Made by a program: the position numbers and the translations under genes. The notes below the pieces were generated by a model. The model did not search any database, was not told where the DNA came from, and was given only the letters and a program-made list of their open reading frames with translations. This document shows positions 41,954 to 50,129 of a stretch of 64,000 nt of DNA, one piece after another (position 1 is the first letter of the stretch; each line of letters opens with the position of its first letter). Origin of the DNA: Anaerolineae bacterium (GTDB taxonomy: Bacteria > Chloroflexota > Anaerolineae > UBA4142 > SHND01); the NCBI GenBank assembly GCA_020851635.1, contig JADZCJ010000083.1, positions 62,001-126,000 of the forward strand, in the 5' to 3' direction.

Positions 41954-43093
41954 ATGGATTTTTCACTCTCGGAAGAACACAATCTCTTTCGCTCCGCCGT
42001 CGCCAATTTTGTAGACCGCGAGGTGGTCCCCGCCGCCGCCGAGTTGGACACACGCGCCGAGTTTCCCGAAGCATTATTCAACCGCTGCGGCGAGTTGGGC
42101 TATTTCGGCATCCGCTATCCGGAATCCGTCGGAGGCAGCGGCGGCGACATGTTGATGTTTAATTTGATGATCGAAGAGTTGGCGCGCGGCTCGCTCTCAC
42201 TCGCCGCGTGTGTGGCAATGCAGTGTCTGATGGGCACCGATTTTGTCTATCGCTTTGGCACGCCCGCGCACAAGGAACGCCTGCTCAAGCCCGCGCTGCG
42301 CGGCGAGAAAATGGGCGGGATCGCCATGACCGAGCCGAACTTTGGTTCGGATCTGGCGGGCATCCAGACCACCGCCGTGCGCGAGGGGGATGGCTGGGTC
42401 ATCAACGGACAAAAAATGTGGATTACCAGCGCTTCGCGCGCCGATTTTTTCACGGTCGCCGCCAAAACCGACCCGAACGCGGGATTCAAGGGGATTGACA
42501 TGTTCCTCGTCGAGCGCGGCACGCCCGGTCTGCACGTGGGCAAACCCATCCACAAACTGGGCACCCGCGCATCCGAGACCGCCGAGCTCGCGCTCGACAA
42601 TGTGCGCGTGCCCGCCGAAAACCTGCTCGGTCCACAGGGGAGCGGATTCAGGAATCTCGGCGCCATCCTGGCGCAGATTCGCGTCATGACGGGCGCGCTG
42701 AGTCTGGGGGTCGGACGCGCGGCGCTCGATGCGGGCAAAAAATACGCCAACGAGCGCGTCCAGTTCGGCAAACCCATCGCCCAGTTTCAAGCCATTCAAC
42801 ACAAACTCGCCGACATGGCGACACAGCTCCAAGCCGCGCGTTGGCTGGTCATGCATGCGACATGGCAGATTGATCAAGGCAAACCCGACAATACCGCCGC
42901 TGCCATGGCAAAGCTCTTTGCCTCTGAAATGGCAAACAAACTGGCGGATGAGACGACGCGCATTTTCGGCAGTTACGGCTTTGCCATGGAATACGAGGCA
43001 CAACGCTATTTTCGCGACGCCCGCTTTTTGCTTTACGGCGGCGGCACCAGCGAAATCCTGCGCAATGTGATTGCCAAAGAGATAACAGGATGA
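41954..43093 (+). CDS. Acyl-CoA dehydrogenase-family flavoprotein with unusual active site
   Basis: 379-residue FAD enzyme of the acyl-CoA dehydrogenase fold. MTEPNFGSD and the WITSAS segment bind FAD, and YGGGTSEILRN closes the C-terminal domain. The usual catalytic Glu is missing from both known places: the medium-chain position is Gly363, and the isovaleryl-CoA position (helix LDLERL) aligns with Ile242 in LAQIRVM. Asp96 (GTDFVYRFG) lies close to the place of the Asp bases of cyclohexane-type acyl-CoA dehydrogenases, a hypothesis only. ATG 41954 follows the Mo subunit by 7 bp. Its end overlaps the B12 subunit gene by four bases. It could be a dehydrogenase with another base, or another acyl-CoA chemistry. 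Confidence 0.85.
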   Translation: MDFSLSEEHNLFRSAVANFVDREVVPAAAELDTRAEFPEALFNRCGELGYFGIRYPESVGGSGGDMLMFNLMIEELARGSLSLAACVAMQCLMGTDFVYRFGTPAHKERLLKPALRGEKMGGIAMTEPNFGSDLAGIQTTAVREGDGWVINGQKMWITSASRADFFTVAAKTDPNAGFKGIDMFLVERGTPGLHVGKPIHKLGTRASETAELALDNVRVPAENLLGPQGSGFRNLGAILAQIRVMTGALSLGVGRAALDAGKKYANERVQFGKPIAQFQAIQHKLADMATQLQAARWLVMHATWQIDQGKPDNTAAAMAKLFASEMANKLADETTRIFGSYGFAMEYEAQRYFRDARFLLYGGGTSEILRNVIAKEITG

Positions 43094-43497
43094 GTGATCC
43101 GATTCGCGTTCTCGTTGCCAAACCTGGACTCGACGGGCACGATCGCGGCGCCAAGGTGGTTGCGATTGCGTTCAAAGAGGCGGGGATGGAAGTGATTTAT
43201 ACCGGTCTGCATCAGACCACGGATGCCATTGCCGAAGCGGCGCTGCAGGAAGATGTTGACGTCATCGGCTTGTCAGTCCTCTCGGGCGCGCATCTTGCCA
43301 TCACCCGTTCGCTCGTCGAAAAATTGCGCGCGCGGGGCAAGACCGATGCTTTGCTCGTCGTTGGCGGCAACATTCCAAAGCAAGACCGCGACGTCTTGAT
43401 CGAACTCGGAGCGGATGGGGTATTCCCCACGGGTTCGCGGCTCGATGATATCGTCTCGTTTGTTCGCGCCAAAATGGAGGAACGCGCGCATGAGTAA
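43090..43497 (+). CDS. B12-binding small subunit of an acyl-CoA mutase
   Basis: 135-residue cobalamin-binding domain of the methylmalonyl-CoA mutase family. KPGLDGHDRGAKVVA has the DxHxxG lower-ligand His motif, and LSGAHLAITRSL and VVGGNIPKQD complete the nucleotide-tail pocket. It pairs with the catalytic subunit encoded with an 8-bp overlap. The start ATGA overlaps the dehydrogenase stop. Split mutases of this kind are known for methylmalonyl-, isobutyryl- and 2-hydroxyisobutyryl-CoA. Confidence 0.92.
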   Translation: MSDPIRVLVAKPGLDGHDRGAKVVAIAFKEAGMEVIYTGLHQTTDAIAEAALQEDVDVIGLSVLSGAHLAITRSLVEKLRARGKTDALLVVGGNIPKQDRDVLIELGADGVFPTGSRLDDIVSFVRAKMEERAHE

Positions 43498-45091
43498 ACC
43501 TGTTCGCCCTGTGGTGCTCGAATCGGGAATCGAGGTCAAACCCGTCTATGGTCCCGAGGACCTGGCAGGCATCGAATTTGCGAATGATATTGGCGAGCCG
43601 GGACAGTTCCCCTACACTCGCGGCATCCATCCCCTGATGTATCGCGCCCGTCCCTTTACCATGCGCCAATACACGGGCTTTGGTACGCCCGCCGAGACAA
43701 ACGAGCGTTTCAAGTATTTGATTTCCAATGGACAGAACGCGTTGAACGTGGCGTTCGATTTGCCGACGCAGATGGGACTGGACAGCGATGACCCGCTCGC
43801 CGAGGGCGAAGTGGGTCGCGTCGGCATGGCGGTGGACACCTTGAAAGACATCGAGGTCGCGTTCGACGGCGTGCCGATTGACCGGATCAGCGTCTCGCTC
43901 ACGATCAATGCACCCACCGTGATTCTGCTCGCCATGTATCTGGCGATGGCTGACAAGCGCGGCGTGCCGATGAACGAGGTGCGCGGCACCACACAAAACG
44001 ACATCTTGAAAGAATATGTCGGGCGCGGCGCGTGGATTTTTCCCGTCGAACCCGCCATGCGTTTGATCGGCGACACGATCGAATTTTGCTCCCAACACGC
44101 GCCCAAATACTATCCCGTCAGCGTGTGCGGTTATCACATGCGCGAATCGGGCGCGACGCCGGTCCAGGAAATTGCGTGGGCATACAGCATCGCCAAAGCG
44201 TATATCCAACACGGCATCGCACGCGGTCTGGACGTGGACGATTTCGCGGGGCGCATTTCATTCAATTTCAATATCTTTGGCAACCTGTGGGAACAGATTT
44301 GCAAATTCCGCGCGGCGCGGCGGCTCTGGGCGCGCCTGATGCGCGACGAATTTGGCGCGCAAAAACCGGAAACGATGCAAATGAAAATGCTGGCAGGCGG
44401 CGGCGGCGCGGGGCTGACCATCGAGGAACCCGAAAACAATATCGTGCGCGGGTCCTATTACGCGCTCATCTCGGCGTTGGGCGGCGCGCAGACGATGGCG
44501 CTGTGTTGTTACGACGAAGCATATACCATTCCCACGCCCAGGGCGCAGCTGATTTCTCTTCGCACCATGCAAATCGTCGCCGACGAGATTGGCTTGTCCG
44601 ACACGGTGGACCCGCTCGCTGGTTCGTACTATATCGAATCCTTGACCGCCGAAATGGAAAAACGAATGGTGGACGAGATGCGCCGCGTGGATGAAATGGG
44701 CGGAATGGTGCAAGCAGTCGCCACGGGACAGATTCAAACCATCGCGGCGCGACAGGCGTACGAATTTGAACGGGCGGTCGAATCCGGCGAGCTCGTCAAA
44801 ATCGGCGTCAACAAGTACCGCTCGGAAAATCCCGAATCGGGTGAGGTCGAACTGCACCCGTATCGCCAGGCAGCGGTGGACGAACAAATCGCGCGGCTCG
44901 CGCAGGTGCGCCGCGAACGCGATACAGAGCTGGTTGCGCGCACATTGCGCGCCGTCCGTGATGCCGCCGAGAAAAAACAAAATGTCATGCCCGCCGTGTT
45001 GGATGCGGTCAAGGCGTATGCGACGACAGGCGAAATTACAAAAATATTCAAGGATGTTTACGGCGTCTTTCGTGAACCCGTGATTCTGTAA
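43490..45091 (+). CDS. B12-dependent acyl-CoA mutase, catalytic large subunit
   Basis: 533-residue TIM-barrel subunit that rearranges a branched acyl-CoA with adenosylcobalamin. Substrate-contact residues of methylmalonyl-CoA mutase are kept: Tyr61 (FTMRQYTGFG), Gln169 and Arg179 (TTQNDILKEYVGR) and His216 (GYHMRESGAT). That favours a carboxylated acyl group over isobutyryl- or hydroxyisobutyryl-CoA, where Arg is Gln. However the normally invariant R-x-H-x-Q-T-x-G loop reads KMLAGGGGAGLT (residues 299-310), and the later SLHTN is TMALC. The pocket is therefore altered and the substrate may be unusual. ATG 43490 is decided by the coupling overlap with the small subunit gene. Confidence 0.9.
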   Translation: MSKPVRPVVLESGIEVKPVYGPEDLAGIEFANDIGEPGQFPYTRGIHPLMYRARPFTMRQYTGFGTPAETNERFKYLISNGQNALNVAFDLPTQMGLDSDDPLAEGEVGRVGMAVDTLKDIEVAFDGVPIDRISVSLTINAPTVILLAMYLAMADKRGVPMNEVRGTTQNDILKEYVGRGAWIFPVEPAMRLIGDTIEFCSQHAPKYYPVSVCGYHMRESGATPVQEIAWAYSIAKAYIQHGIARGLDVDDFAGRISFNFNIFGNLWEQICKFRAARRLWARLMRDEFGAQKPETMQMKMLAGGGGAGLTIEEPENNIVRGSYYALISALGGAQTMALCCYDEAYTIPTPRAQLISLRTMQIVADEIGLSDTVDPLAGSYYIESLTAEMEKRMVDEMRRVDEMGGMVQAVATGQIQTIAARQAYEFERAVESGELVKIGVNKYRSENPESGEVELHPYRQAAVDEQIARLAQVRRERDTELVARTLRAVRDAAEKKQNVMPAVLDAVKAYATTGEITKIFKDVYGVFREPVIL

Positions 45092-45094
45092 CCC

Positions 45095-46270
45095 ATGTCT
45101 CTCTTTTCCTCCATCACCGTCCTGTCGCTCGAACAGGCGACGGCTCTGCCTTTTCTCACCCAAAGACTGGCGCGCGAGGGGATGCGCGTCATTCGGGTGG
45201 AACCTCCCGGGCGCGGCGACCCGAACCGTTATATCGGGCGCCCGACGGGCGAAGAGGGCATGAACGTCTATCTCTTGCCCAACAACTGCGGCAAACAGGC
45301 GATTACGCTCAACCTGGCAGAGGAAAAGGGGCGCGCGCTCTTACGCGAACTGGTCGCCAAACTGCCCATAGATATTTTTGCCACCAACAATCGTCCCGGC
45401 AGCTATGCCAAGCTCGGGATTGCGTATGAAAAGCTGCAGGAAATCCGCCCCGACCTGATCTGGCTCGGCATCACCGGCTTTGGTCCGCAATACGACCGGG
45501 GCGCGTATGACCCCGTCATCCAGGCGCGCGCCGGTTGGATGGAATTGACGGGCGAGCCGGACGGCGCGCCGCAGGTCTTTGGCTTGCCCATGGTGGACCT
45601 CGGCGCGGCAGAGCACGGATACGGCGCGATTATGAAGGCGCTCTACAAACGCGCCGTGACCGGGCAAGGTTCGCGCATTGACATTTCCATGTTTCACTCG
45701 GCAGCAGCATGGATGGCAAACCCGCTGATGCTCACCAAATTGGGCGAACACATTACACGGCGCGGCAATACGCACCAATATTTTGGACCCGTCGCGGTCT
45801 TGCACACGCGCGATGGCTATGTCTATATCGCCATGGGCAACGACCGCCAGTGGGCTGCATTCAGTCAACTGCCCGCCTTTCAATCCCTTGCGCTGCCCGA
45901 ATACGAACGCAATGCGGGACGCCTGGCAGACCTGACGCGGCTCCATCACCGCATCGGCGAGATCACCCAAACGCTCGACACCGCCGAATTGATGCGCTTG
46001 CTCGAAAGCATCGGCGTTCCCGTCGCGCGCGTCAATTCGCTCGCGCAGGTGCTGGACGAACCGCCGCTCCAAAATTCGTTCGCACATGCCCACGACGCCA
46101 GGACCGGACAGGAATTGCTTTTGGCGCCGACCCCCGATGTGAATGACCCCGGTGAGCGGGAAATTTCCTTTCCCCCGCGTCTCGGAGAACACAATGCGCT
46201 CATTTATGGCGAGACCCTGGGATACAACCCTCCACAAATCGCGCAACTGCAAACAGAGGGAATCATCTAA
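45095..46270 (+). CDS. Family III CoA transferase
   Basis: 391-residue CaiB/BaiF-type transferase that moves CoA between acids through an aspartyl-CoA intermediate. GRGDPNRY, TLNLAEEKGRALLRELV and ITGFGPQYDRGAYDP are typical, and the nucleophile is Asp168 in GLPMVDLGAA, the usual position in formyl-CoA transferase relatives. It starts 3 bp after the mutase gene. It may recycle CoA from a product thioester onto incoming substrate. Also related racemases share the fold, so the exact reaction is open. Confidence 0.88.
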   Translation: MSLFSSITVLSLEQATALPFLTQRLAREGMRVIRVEPPGRGDPNRYIGRPTGEEGMNVYLLPNNCGKQAITLNLAEEKGRALLRELVAKLPIDIFATNNRPGSYAKLGIAYEKLQEIRPDLIWLGITGFGPQYDRGAYDPVIQARAGWMELTGEPDGAPQVFGLPMVDLGAAEHGYGAIMKALYKRAVTGQGSRIDISMFHSAAAWMANPLMLTKLGEHITRRGNTHQYFGPVAVLHTRDGYVYIAMGNDRQWAAFSQLPAFQSLALPEYERNAGRLADLTRLHHRIGEITQTLDTAELMRLLESIGVPVARVNSLAQVLDEPPLQNSFAHAHDARTGQELLLAPTPDVNDPGEREISFPPRLGEHNALIYGETLGYNPPQIAQLQTEGII

Positions 46271-46272
46271 TC

Positions 46273-48402
46273 ATGGCACCCCACATGCGGCTCGGCATTG
46301 ACGTGGGCGGCACCTTTACGGACCTTGTCCTGATTGACGACCGCTCCGGCAAAATTCATTACACCAAAACATTCACGACGCCCGGGAACCCCGCGCAGGG
46401 CGTCTTGACGGGCATCGAAAAAATCCTGCGTATCGCCAATGCCGCGCCGGGTGATCTCGAATACATTGCCCACGGCACCACCATCGGGACCAACGCCTTG
46501 ATCGAACGCCAGGGCGCGCGGGTCGGATTGATTACGACGGCGGGCTTTCGTGACGTGCTGGAAATCGCGCGCATCGAGCGTCCAGATGCGGGACTCTATG
46601 ACATTAACGTTGACCTGCCCGCGCCCCTTGTGCCGCGCTATTTGCGATTAGAAGCAGACGAGCGCATGGGCGCGGACGGTTCGATTGTGCGCCCTCTGGA
46701 TACCGCCTCTGTCGTGCAAGCGATCGAGAAATTTCAAACCGAACACGTGCAAGCTATCGCCATCTGTCTGTTGTTTGGGTTTCGCAATCCGGTGCACGAA
46801 CATCTGATCCGCGAAATGTGTCAGGAAATACTGCCCGATGTCCCGGTCACGCTCGCCGGAGAGATCGCCCCCGAATTCCGCGAGTTCGAGCGCACCTCGA
46901 CCACTGTCATCAATGCGTATCTGACCCCCATCACCGAGCGTTATCTGGATTCGCTCCAAGCCAAACTGCAAGCGAGCTTTGGCGCGATAGACCTCCGCAT
47001 CATGCAGACCTCGGGCGGCGCCATGACCGCGCAAGCCGCGCGCTCGCGTGCGGTGAATATGGTCAATTCGGGACCTGCGGGCGGCGCGCTAGCCACCGCG
47101 TTGTTTGGCAGACTGACGGGCGACACGCGCATCATTGGCTGCGACATGGGCGGCACAAGTTTTGACATTGGCTTGATTGTGGACGCCCACCCGCGCGTCA
47201 AATCCGAAGGCGAGTTCGAGGGTTATCCCGTCAAAATTCCAATGATTGATGTCGAAGGCATTGGCGCGGGCGGCGGCTCGATCGCCTGGGTGGATGCCGG
47301 AGGCGGGCTGAATGTGGGACCCCGTTCCGCCGGTTCGGACCCCGGTCCCGCGTGTTACGGGCAGGGCGGCATCTATCCCACCGTGACCGATGCGAACCTG
47401 GCGTTGGGACGCTTGAACCCCGATTACTTTCTCGGCTCTGAAATTCAACTGCATCCCGACAGGGCACAGGCAGCCATTCAGGAGTACGTGGCATCCCCAC
47501 TCAAAATGTCGGTGGCGGAGGCGGCGGCGGGCATTCTGCGAGTGGTCAATGCCAACATGGTGCGCGGCATCAGCGTCAATTCCACCCAAAAGGGCTATGA
47601 CACGCGCGAATTTTCGCTGTTGGCTTTTGGCGGCGCGGGTCCCCTGCACGCGGTGGAACTGGCGCAGGAATTGGGGATGCGCCGCGTCATTGTGCCGCCG
47701 TTCTGCTCGGTCTTTTCCGCGTTTGGCGCGGTGACTGCCGACCTGCGGCATGATTACGTGCGGACGGTGGCGCTGTCGCAAGCGGAAGCGACCGCCGAAA
47801 GACTGGAACCTGTTTTTCGGGATATGGAAACGCACGCCCGCGCCCAATTGGCGCAGGAAAATGTTTCGCCCGAGGCGGTCGTTGTCCAGTGGGCTGCCGA
47901 TTTGCGCTACGAGGGGCAGTCATACGAGTTGACCATCCCTGTGGCGAATGACGAGCCGCGCCTGACCGACCCGCACATCGCGGAAACGATTCAACTCTTT
48001 CACGACACCCACAGCCGCGTTTATGCCTATGGCGATCCCGGCGAACGCGTCGAATGTGTGAGTTTGCGTCTCACCGCGATCGGGCGCGCCCCCGCATTAA
48101 AACTCGCCCGCCAAAAGAAAACCGCGCGCCCCGCCAAGCCAAAATCAAAACGCAAGGTCTATTTTTTCGAGCGTGGTTTTGTCATGACGGCAATCTATGA
48201 GCGCAGTGAATTGCGCCCCGGGCACAAGTTGACGGGACCCAGTTTGATTGAGGAAACCACCAGCACCACCGTCGTGCCGCCGCGCTTTATCTGCTCGGTG
48301 GATGTCTATGGCAATCTGTTGATCGAACCCGCGCTCCGTTCAAAAGCCGCGCGCTCCAGCTCTAAACGCGCCCCGAAAGCAAAACAGGCGGAGAGAAAAT
48401 AA
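46273..48402 (+). CDS. hyuA: Hydantoinase/oxoprolinase-type subunit A
   Basis: 709-residue HyuA, the ATP-binding subunit of the N-methylhydantoinase/5-oxoprolinase/acetone-carboxylase superfamily. LGIDVGGTFTDLVLIDD at the N-terminus and GCDMGGTSFDIGL are the actin-like phosphate loops, and AHGTTIGTNALIERQGARVG and the Ser/Gly-rich GAGGGSIAWVDAGG follow. Members couple ATP hydrolysis to opening cyclic amides or to carboxylating ketones, aromatic or aliphatic. The gene starts 2 bp after the CoA transferase and abuts hyuB. The C-terminal Lys/Arg-rich tail is unusual in charge. Start at 46273 or 46285 (MRLG). Confidence 0.88.
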   Translation: MAPHMRLGIDVGGTFTDLVLIDDRSGKIHYTKTFTTPGNPAQGVLTGIEKILRIANAAPGDLEYIAHGTTIGTNALIERQGARVGLITTAGFRDVLEIARIERPDAGLYDINVDLPAPLVPRYLRLEADERMGADGSIVRPLDTASVVQAIEKFQTEHVQAIAICLLFGFRNPVHEHLIREMCQEILPDVPVTLAGEIAPEFREFERTSTTVINAYLTPITERYLDSLQAKLQASFGAIDLRIMQTSGGAMTAQAARSRAVNMVNSGPAGGALATALFGRLTGDTRIIGCDMGGTSFDIGLIVDAHPRVKSEGEFEGYPVKIPMIDVEGIGAGGGSIAWVDAGGGLNVGPRSAGSDPGPACYGQGGIYPTVTDANLALGRLNPDYFLGSEIQLHPDRAQAAIQEYVASPLKMSVAEAAAGILRVVNANMVRGISVNSTQKGYDTREFSLLAFGGAGPLHAVELAQELGMRRVIVPPFCSVFSAFGAVTADLRHDYVRTVALSQAEATAERLEPVFRDMETHARAQLAQENVSPEAVVVQWAADLRYEGQSYELTIPVANDEPRLTDPHIAETIQLFHDTHSRVYAYGDPGERVECVSLRLTAIGRAPALKLARQKKTARPAKPKSKRKVYFFERGFVMTAIYERSELRPGHKLTGPSLIEETTSTTVVPPRFICSVDVYGNLLIEPALRSKAARSSSKRAPKAKQAERK

Positions 48403-50091
48403 ATGAAATACCGCGCCGACGCCGTCACCATGCAGGTCATCCGTTACGCGATGGAACAAGTCGCGGACGAAATGGGCTATACCCTGGTCCGCACCGCGCG
48501 TTCGACGGTCATCAAAGAAATCAAAGATATCTCGTGCGCCGTTTTTGACCGCGCCGGGAACACGATCGCACAAGCGCATCACGCGCCGATGCTGCTCACC
48601 GGTTTTGAGCTCGGGATGCGCGCCCTGCGCCGTCACTATTCCGACGACGAGCTGGATGACGGGGATGTGATTATTTTCAATGATCCCTACGCGGGCGGGC
48701 AGCATGTGATGGACCTGGTCACGTTTGCGCCCGTCAAACTCAAGGGCAAGCTCGTCGGCTTTGTCGGCAGTATCGCCCATCACACCGATATGGGCGGCGC
48801 GGCGCCGGGCGGCACGGCGGGCGGTCTCACCGAGATCTATCTCGAAGGTCTGCGGATGCCCTTTATCAAATTGTACAAACGCGGGCAAGAGGACCGCGAG
48901 TTATTTGGCATCATTGCCAACAATATTCGTGTCCCCGACAAGACGCTCGGCGATATTCGCGCGCAGGCGTCCGCAAATTTTGTGGGCGTGCGTCGAGTAA
49001 AAGAGATTGTCACCAAATACACGCCCGCGGTCACGCATGCCTGTCTCGAAAAATTGTTGAATGTGTCCGAAGGACGCGTGCGCGCAGGGCTTGTAGCTCT
49101 GCCCGACGGGGATTACACCGGCGAAGACTGGGTGGACGACGATGGCGTGACGGACGACCCGATTCATTTGCAGGTCAACATTCACAAACGCGGCGACAGC
49201 GCAACGATTGATTTTGACGGCACCGCCAAACAGGTGCGCGGCAACGTCAACGCGCCGCTCGCCACAGTCTATGCAGCCGTCTATTACGCGCTCATCGCCA
49301 TCGTTGACCCGCACGTCCCGCCCAATTCCGGGTGCTATCGCCCGTTCACTATTCGCGCAGAAGAAGGCACGATCGTCAATCCAAACATGCCCGGCGCGGT
49401 GGGCGCGCGAACAAATACCGTTCAAAAAATCACCGAAGCGGTTTTTCGCGCCCTCGCCCCGGCTGTTCCCAAACGCGTGATGGCCGGTTCGCACGGTAAC
49501 ATTACCAACTGTGGTTTTTCGGGCTATCACCCCGTCACCGGCAAGCGGTTTGTCTATATAGACATTCAGGGCGGCGGCGCAGGCGCTCGCCCCACCAAAG
49601 ACGGGCGCGATGGGCAGGACTCGCATCTCGCGCGGTTCAAAAATACGCCGGTCGAGGCGGTGGAATTAGAGTATCCCGTGCGGATCGAACGCTACGAACT
49701 GATTCCCGACTCCGGCGGCGCCGGAAAATATCGCGGCGCGCTCGCCCTCCGCCGCGACATTCGCGTGCTCATTGATGATGTCAGTTGGGCGCGCTATGGC
49801 GACCGCCAGCGTTTTGCTCCCTTTGGCGTCTTTGGCGGACACAACGGCGCCAAAGGACAATTTGTGTTGAATCCCGGCACCTCGCAAGAGCGCGTCATGA
49901 AATCCAAAGGACTGGACAAGCTCAAGGCGGGTGATGTGGTCTCACTGCGTCTTCCCGGCGCGGGCGGATACGGGAACCCGCAGGACCGCGATCCTGAGGC
50001 GGTGCGGCGGGACGTGCGCGACGGCAAGGTCTCGCGCGTGCAAGCATTACGCGATTATGGCATCGAGATTACGGATGATGAATCGGTTTGA
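48403..50091 (+). CDS. hyuB: Hydantoinase/oxoprolinase-type subunit B
   Basis: 562-residue HyuB, partner of HyuA. DEMGYTLVRTARSTVIKEIK, FNDPYAGGQHVMDLVTFAPV and GFVGSIAHHTDMGG (with the His/Asp metal ligands expected of the family) are clear. GGAGARPTKDGRDGQDSHLA, PVRIERYELIPDSGGAG and GGHNGAKG follow in the C-terminal half. It starts immediately after the hyuA stop, so a 1:1 complex is likely. The pair's substrate in this pathway is unknown; ring opening of a lactam or ATP-driven carboxylation are the precedents. Confidence 0.9.
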   Translation: MKYRADAVTMQVIRYAMEQVADEMGYTLVRTARSTVIKEIKDISCAVFDRAGNTIAQAHHAPMLLTGFELGMRALRRHYSDDELDDGDVIIFNDPYAGGQHVMDLVTFAPVKLKGKLVGFVGSIAHHTDMGGAAPGGTAGGLTEIYLEGLRMPFIKLYKRGQEDRELFGIIANNIRVPDKTLGDIRAQASANFVGVRRVKEIVTKYTPAVTHACLEKLLNVSEGRVRAGLVALPDGDYTGEDWVDDDGVTDDPIHLQVNIHKRGDSATIDFDGTAKQVRGNVNAPLATVYAAVYYALIAIVDPHVPPNSGCYRPFTIRAEEGTIVNPNMPGAVGARTNTVQKITEAVFRALAPAVPKRVMAGSHGNITNCGFSGYHPVTGKRFVYIDIQGGGAGARPTKDGRDGQDSHLARFKNTPVEAVELEYPVRIERYELIPDSGGAGKYRGALALRRDIRVLIDDVSWARYGDRQRFAPFGVFGGHNGAKGQFVLNPGTSQERVMKSKGLDKLKAGDVVSLRLPGAGGYGNPQDRDPEAVRRDVRDGKVSRVQALRDYGIEITDDESV

Positions 50092-50129
50092 TTCAAAGTG
50101 AACCGTTTGCACAAAAGAGAACTGGGCCC

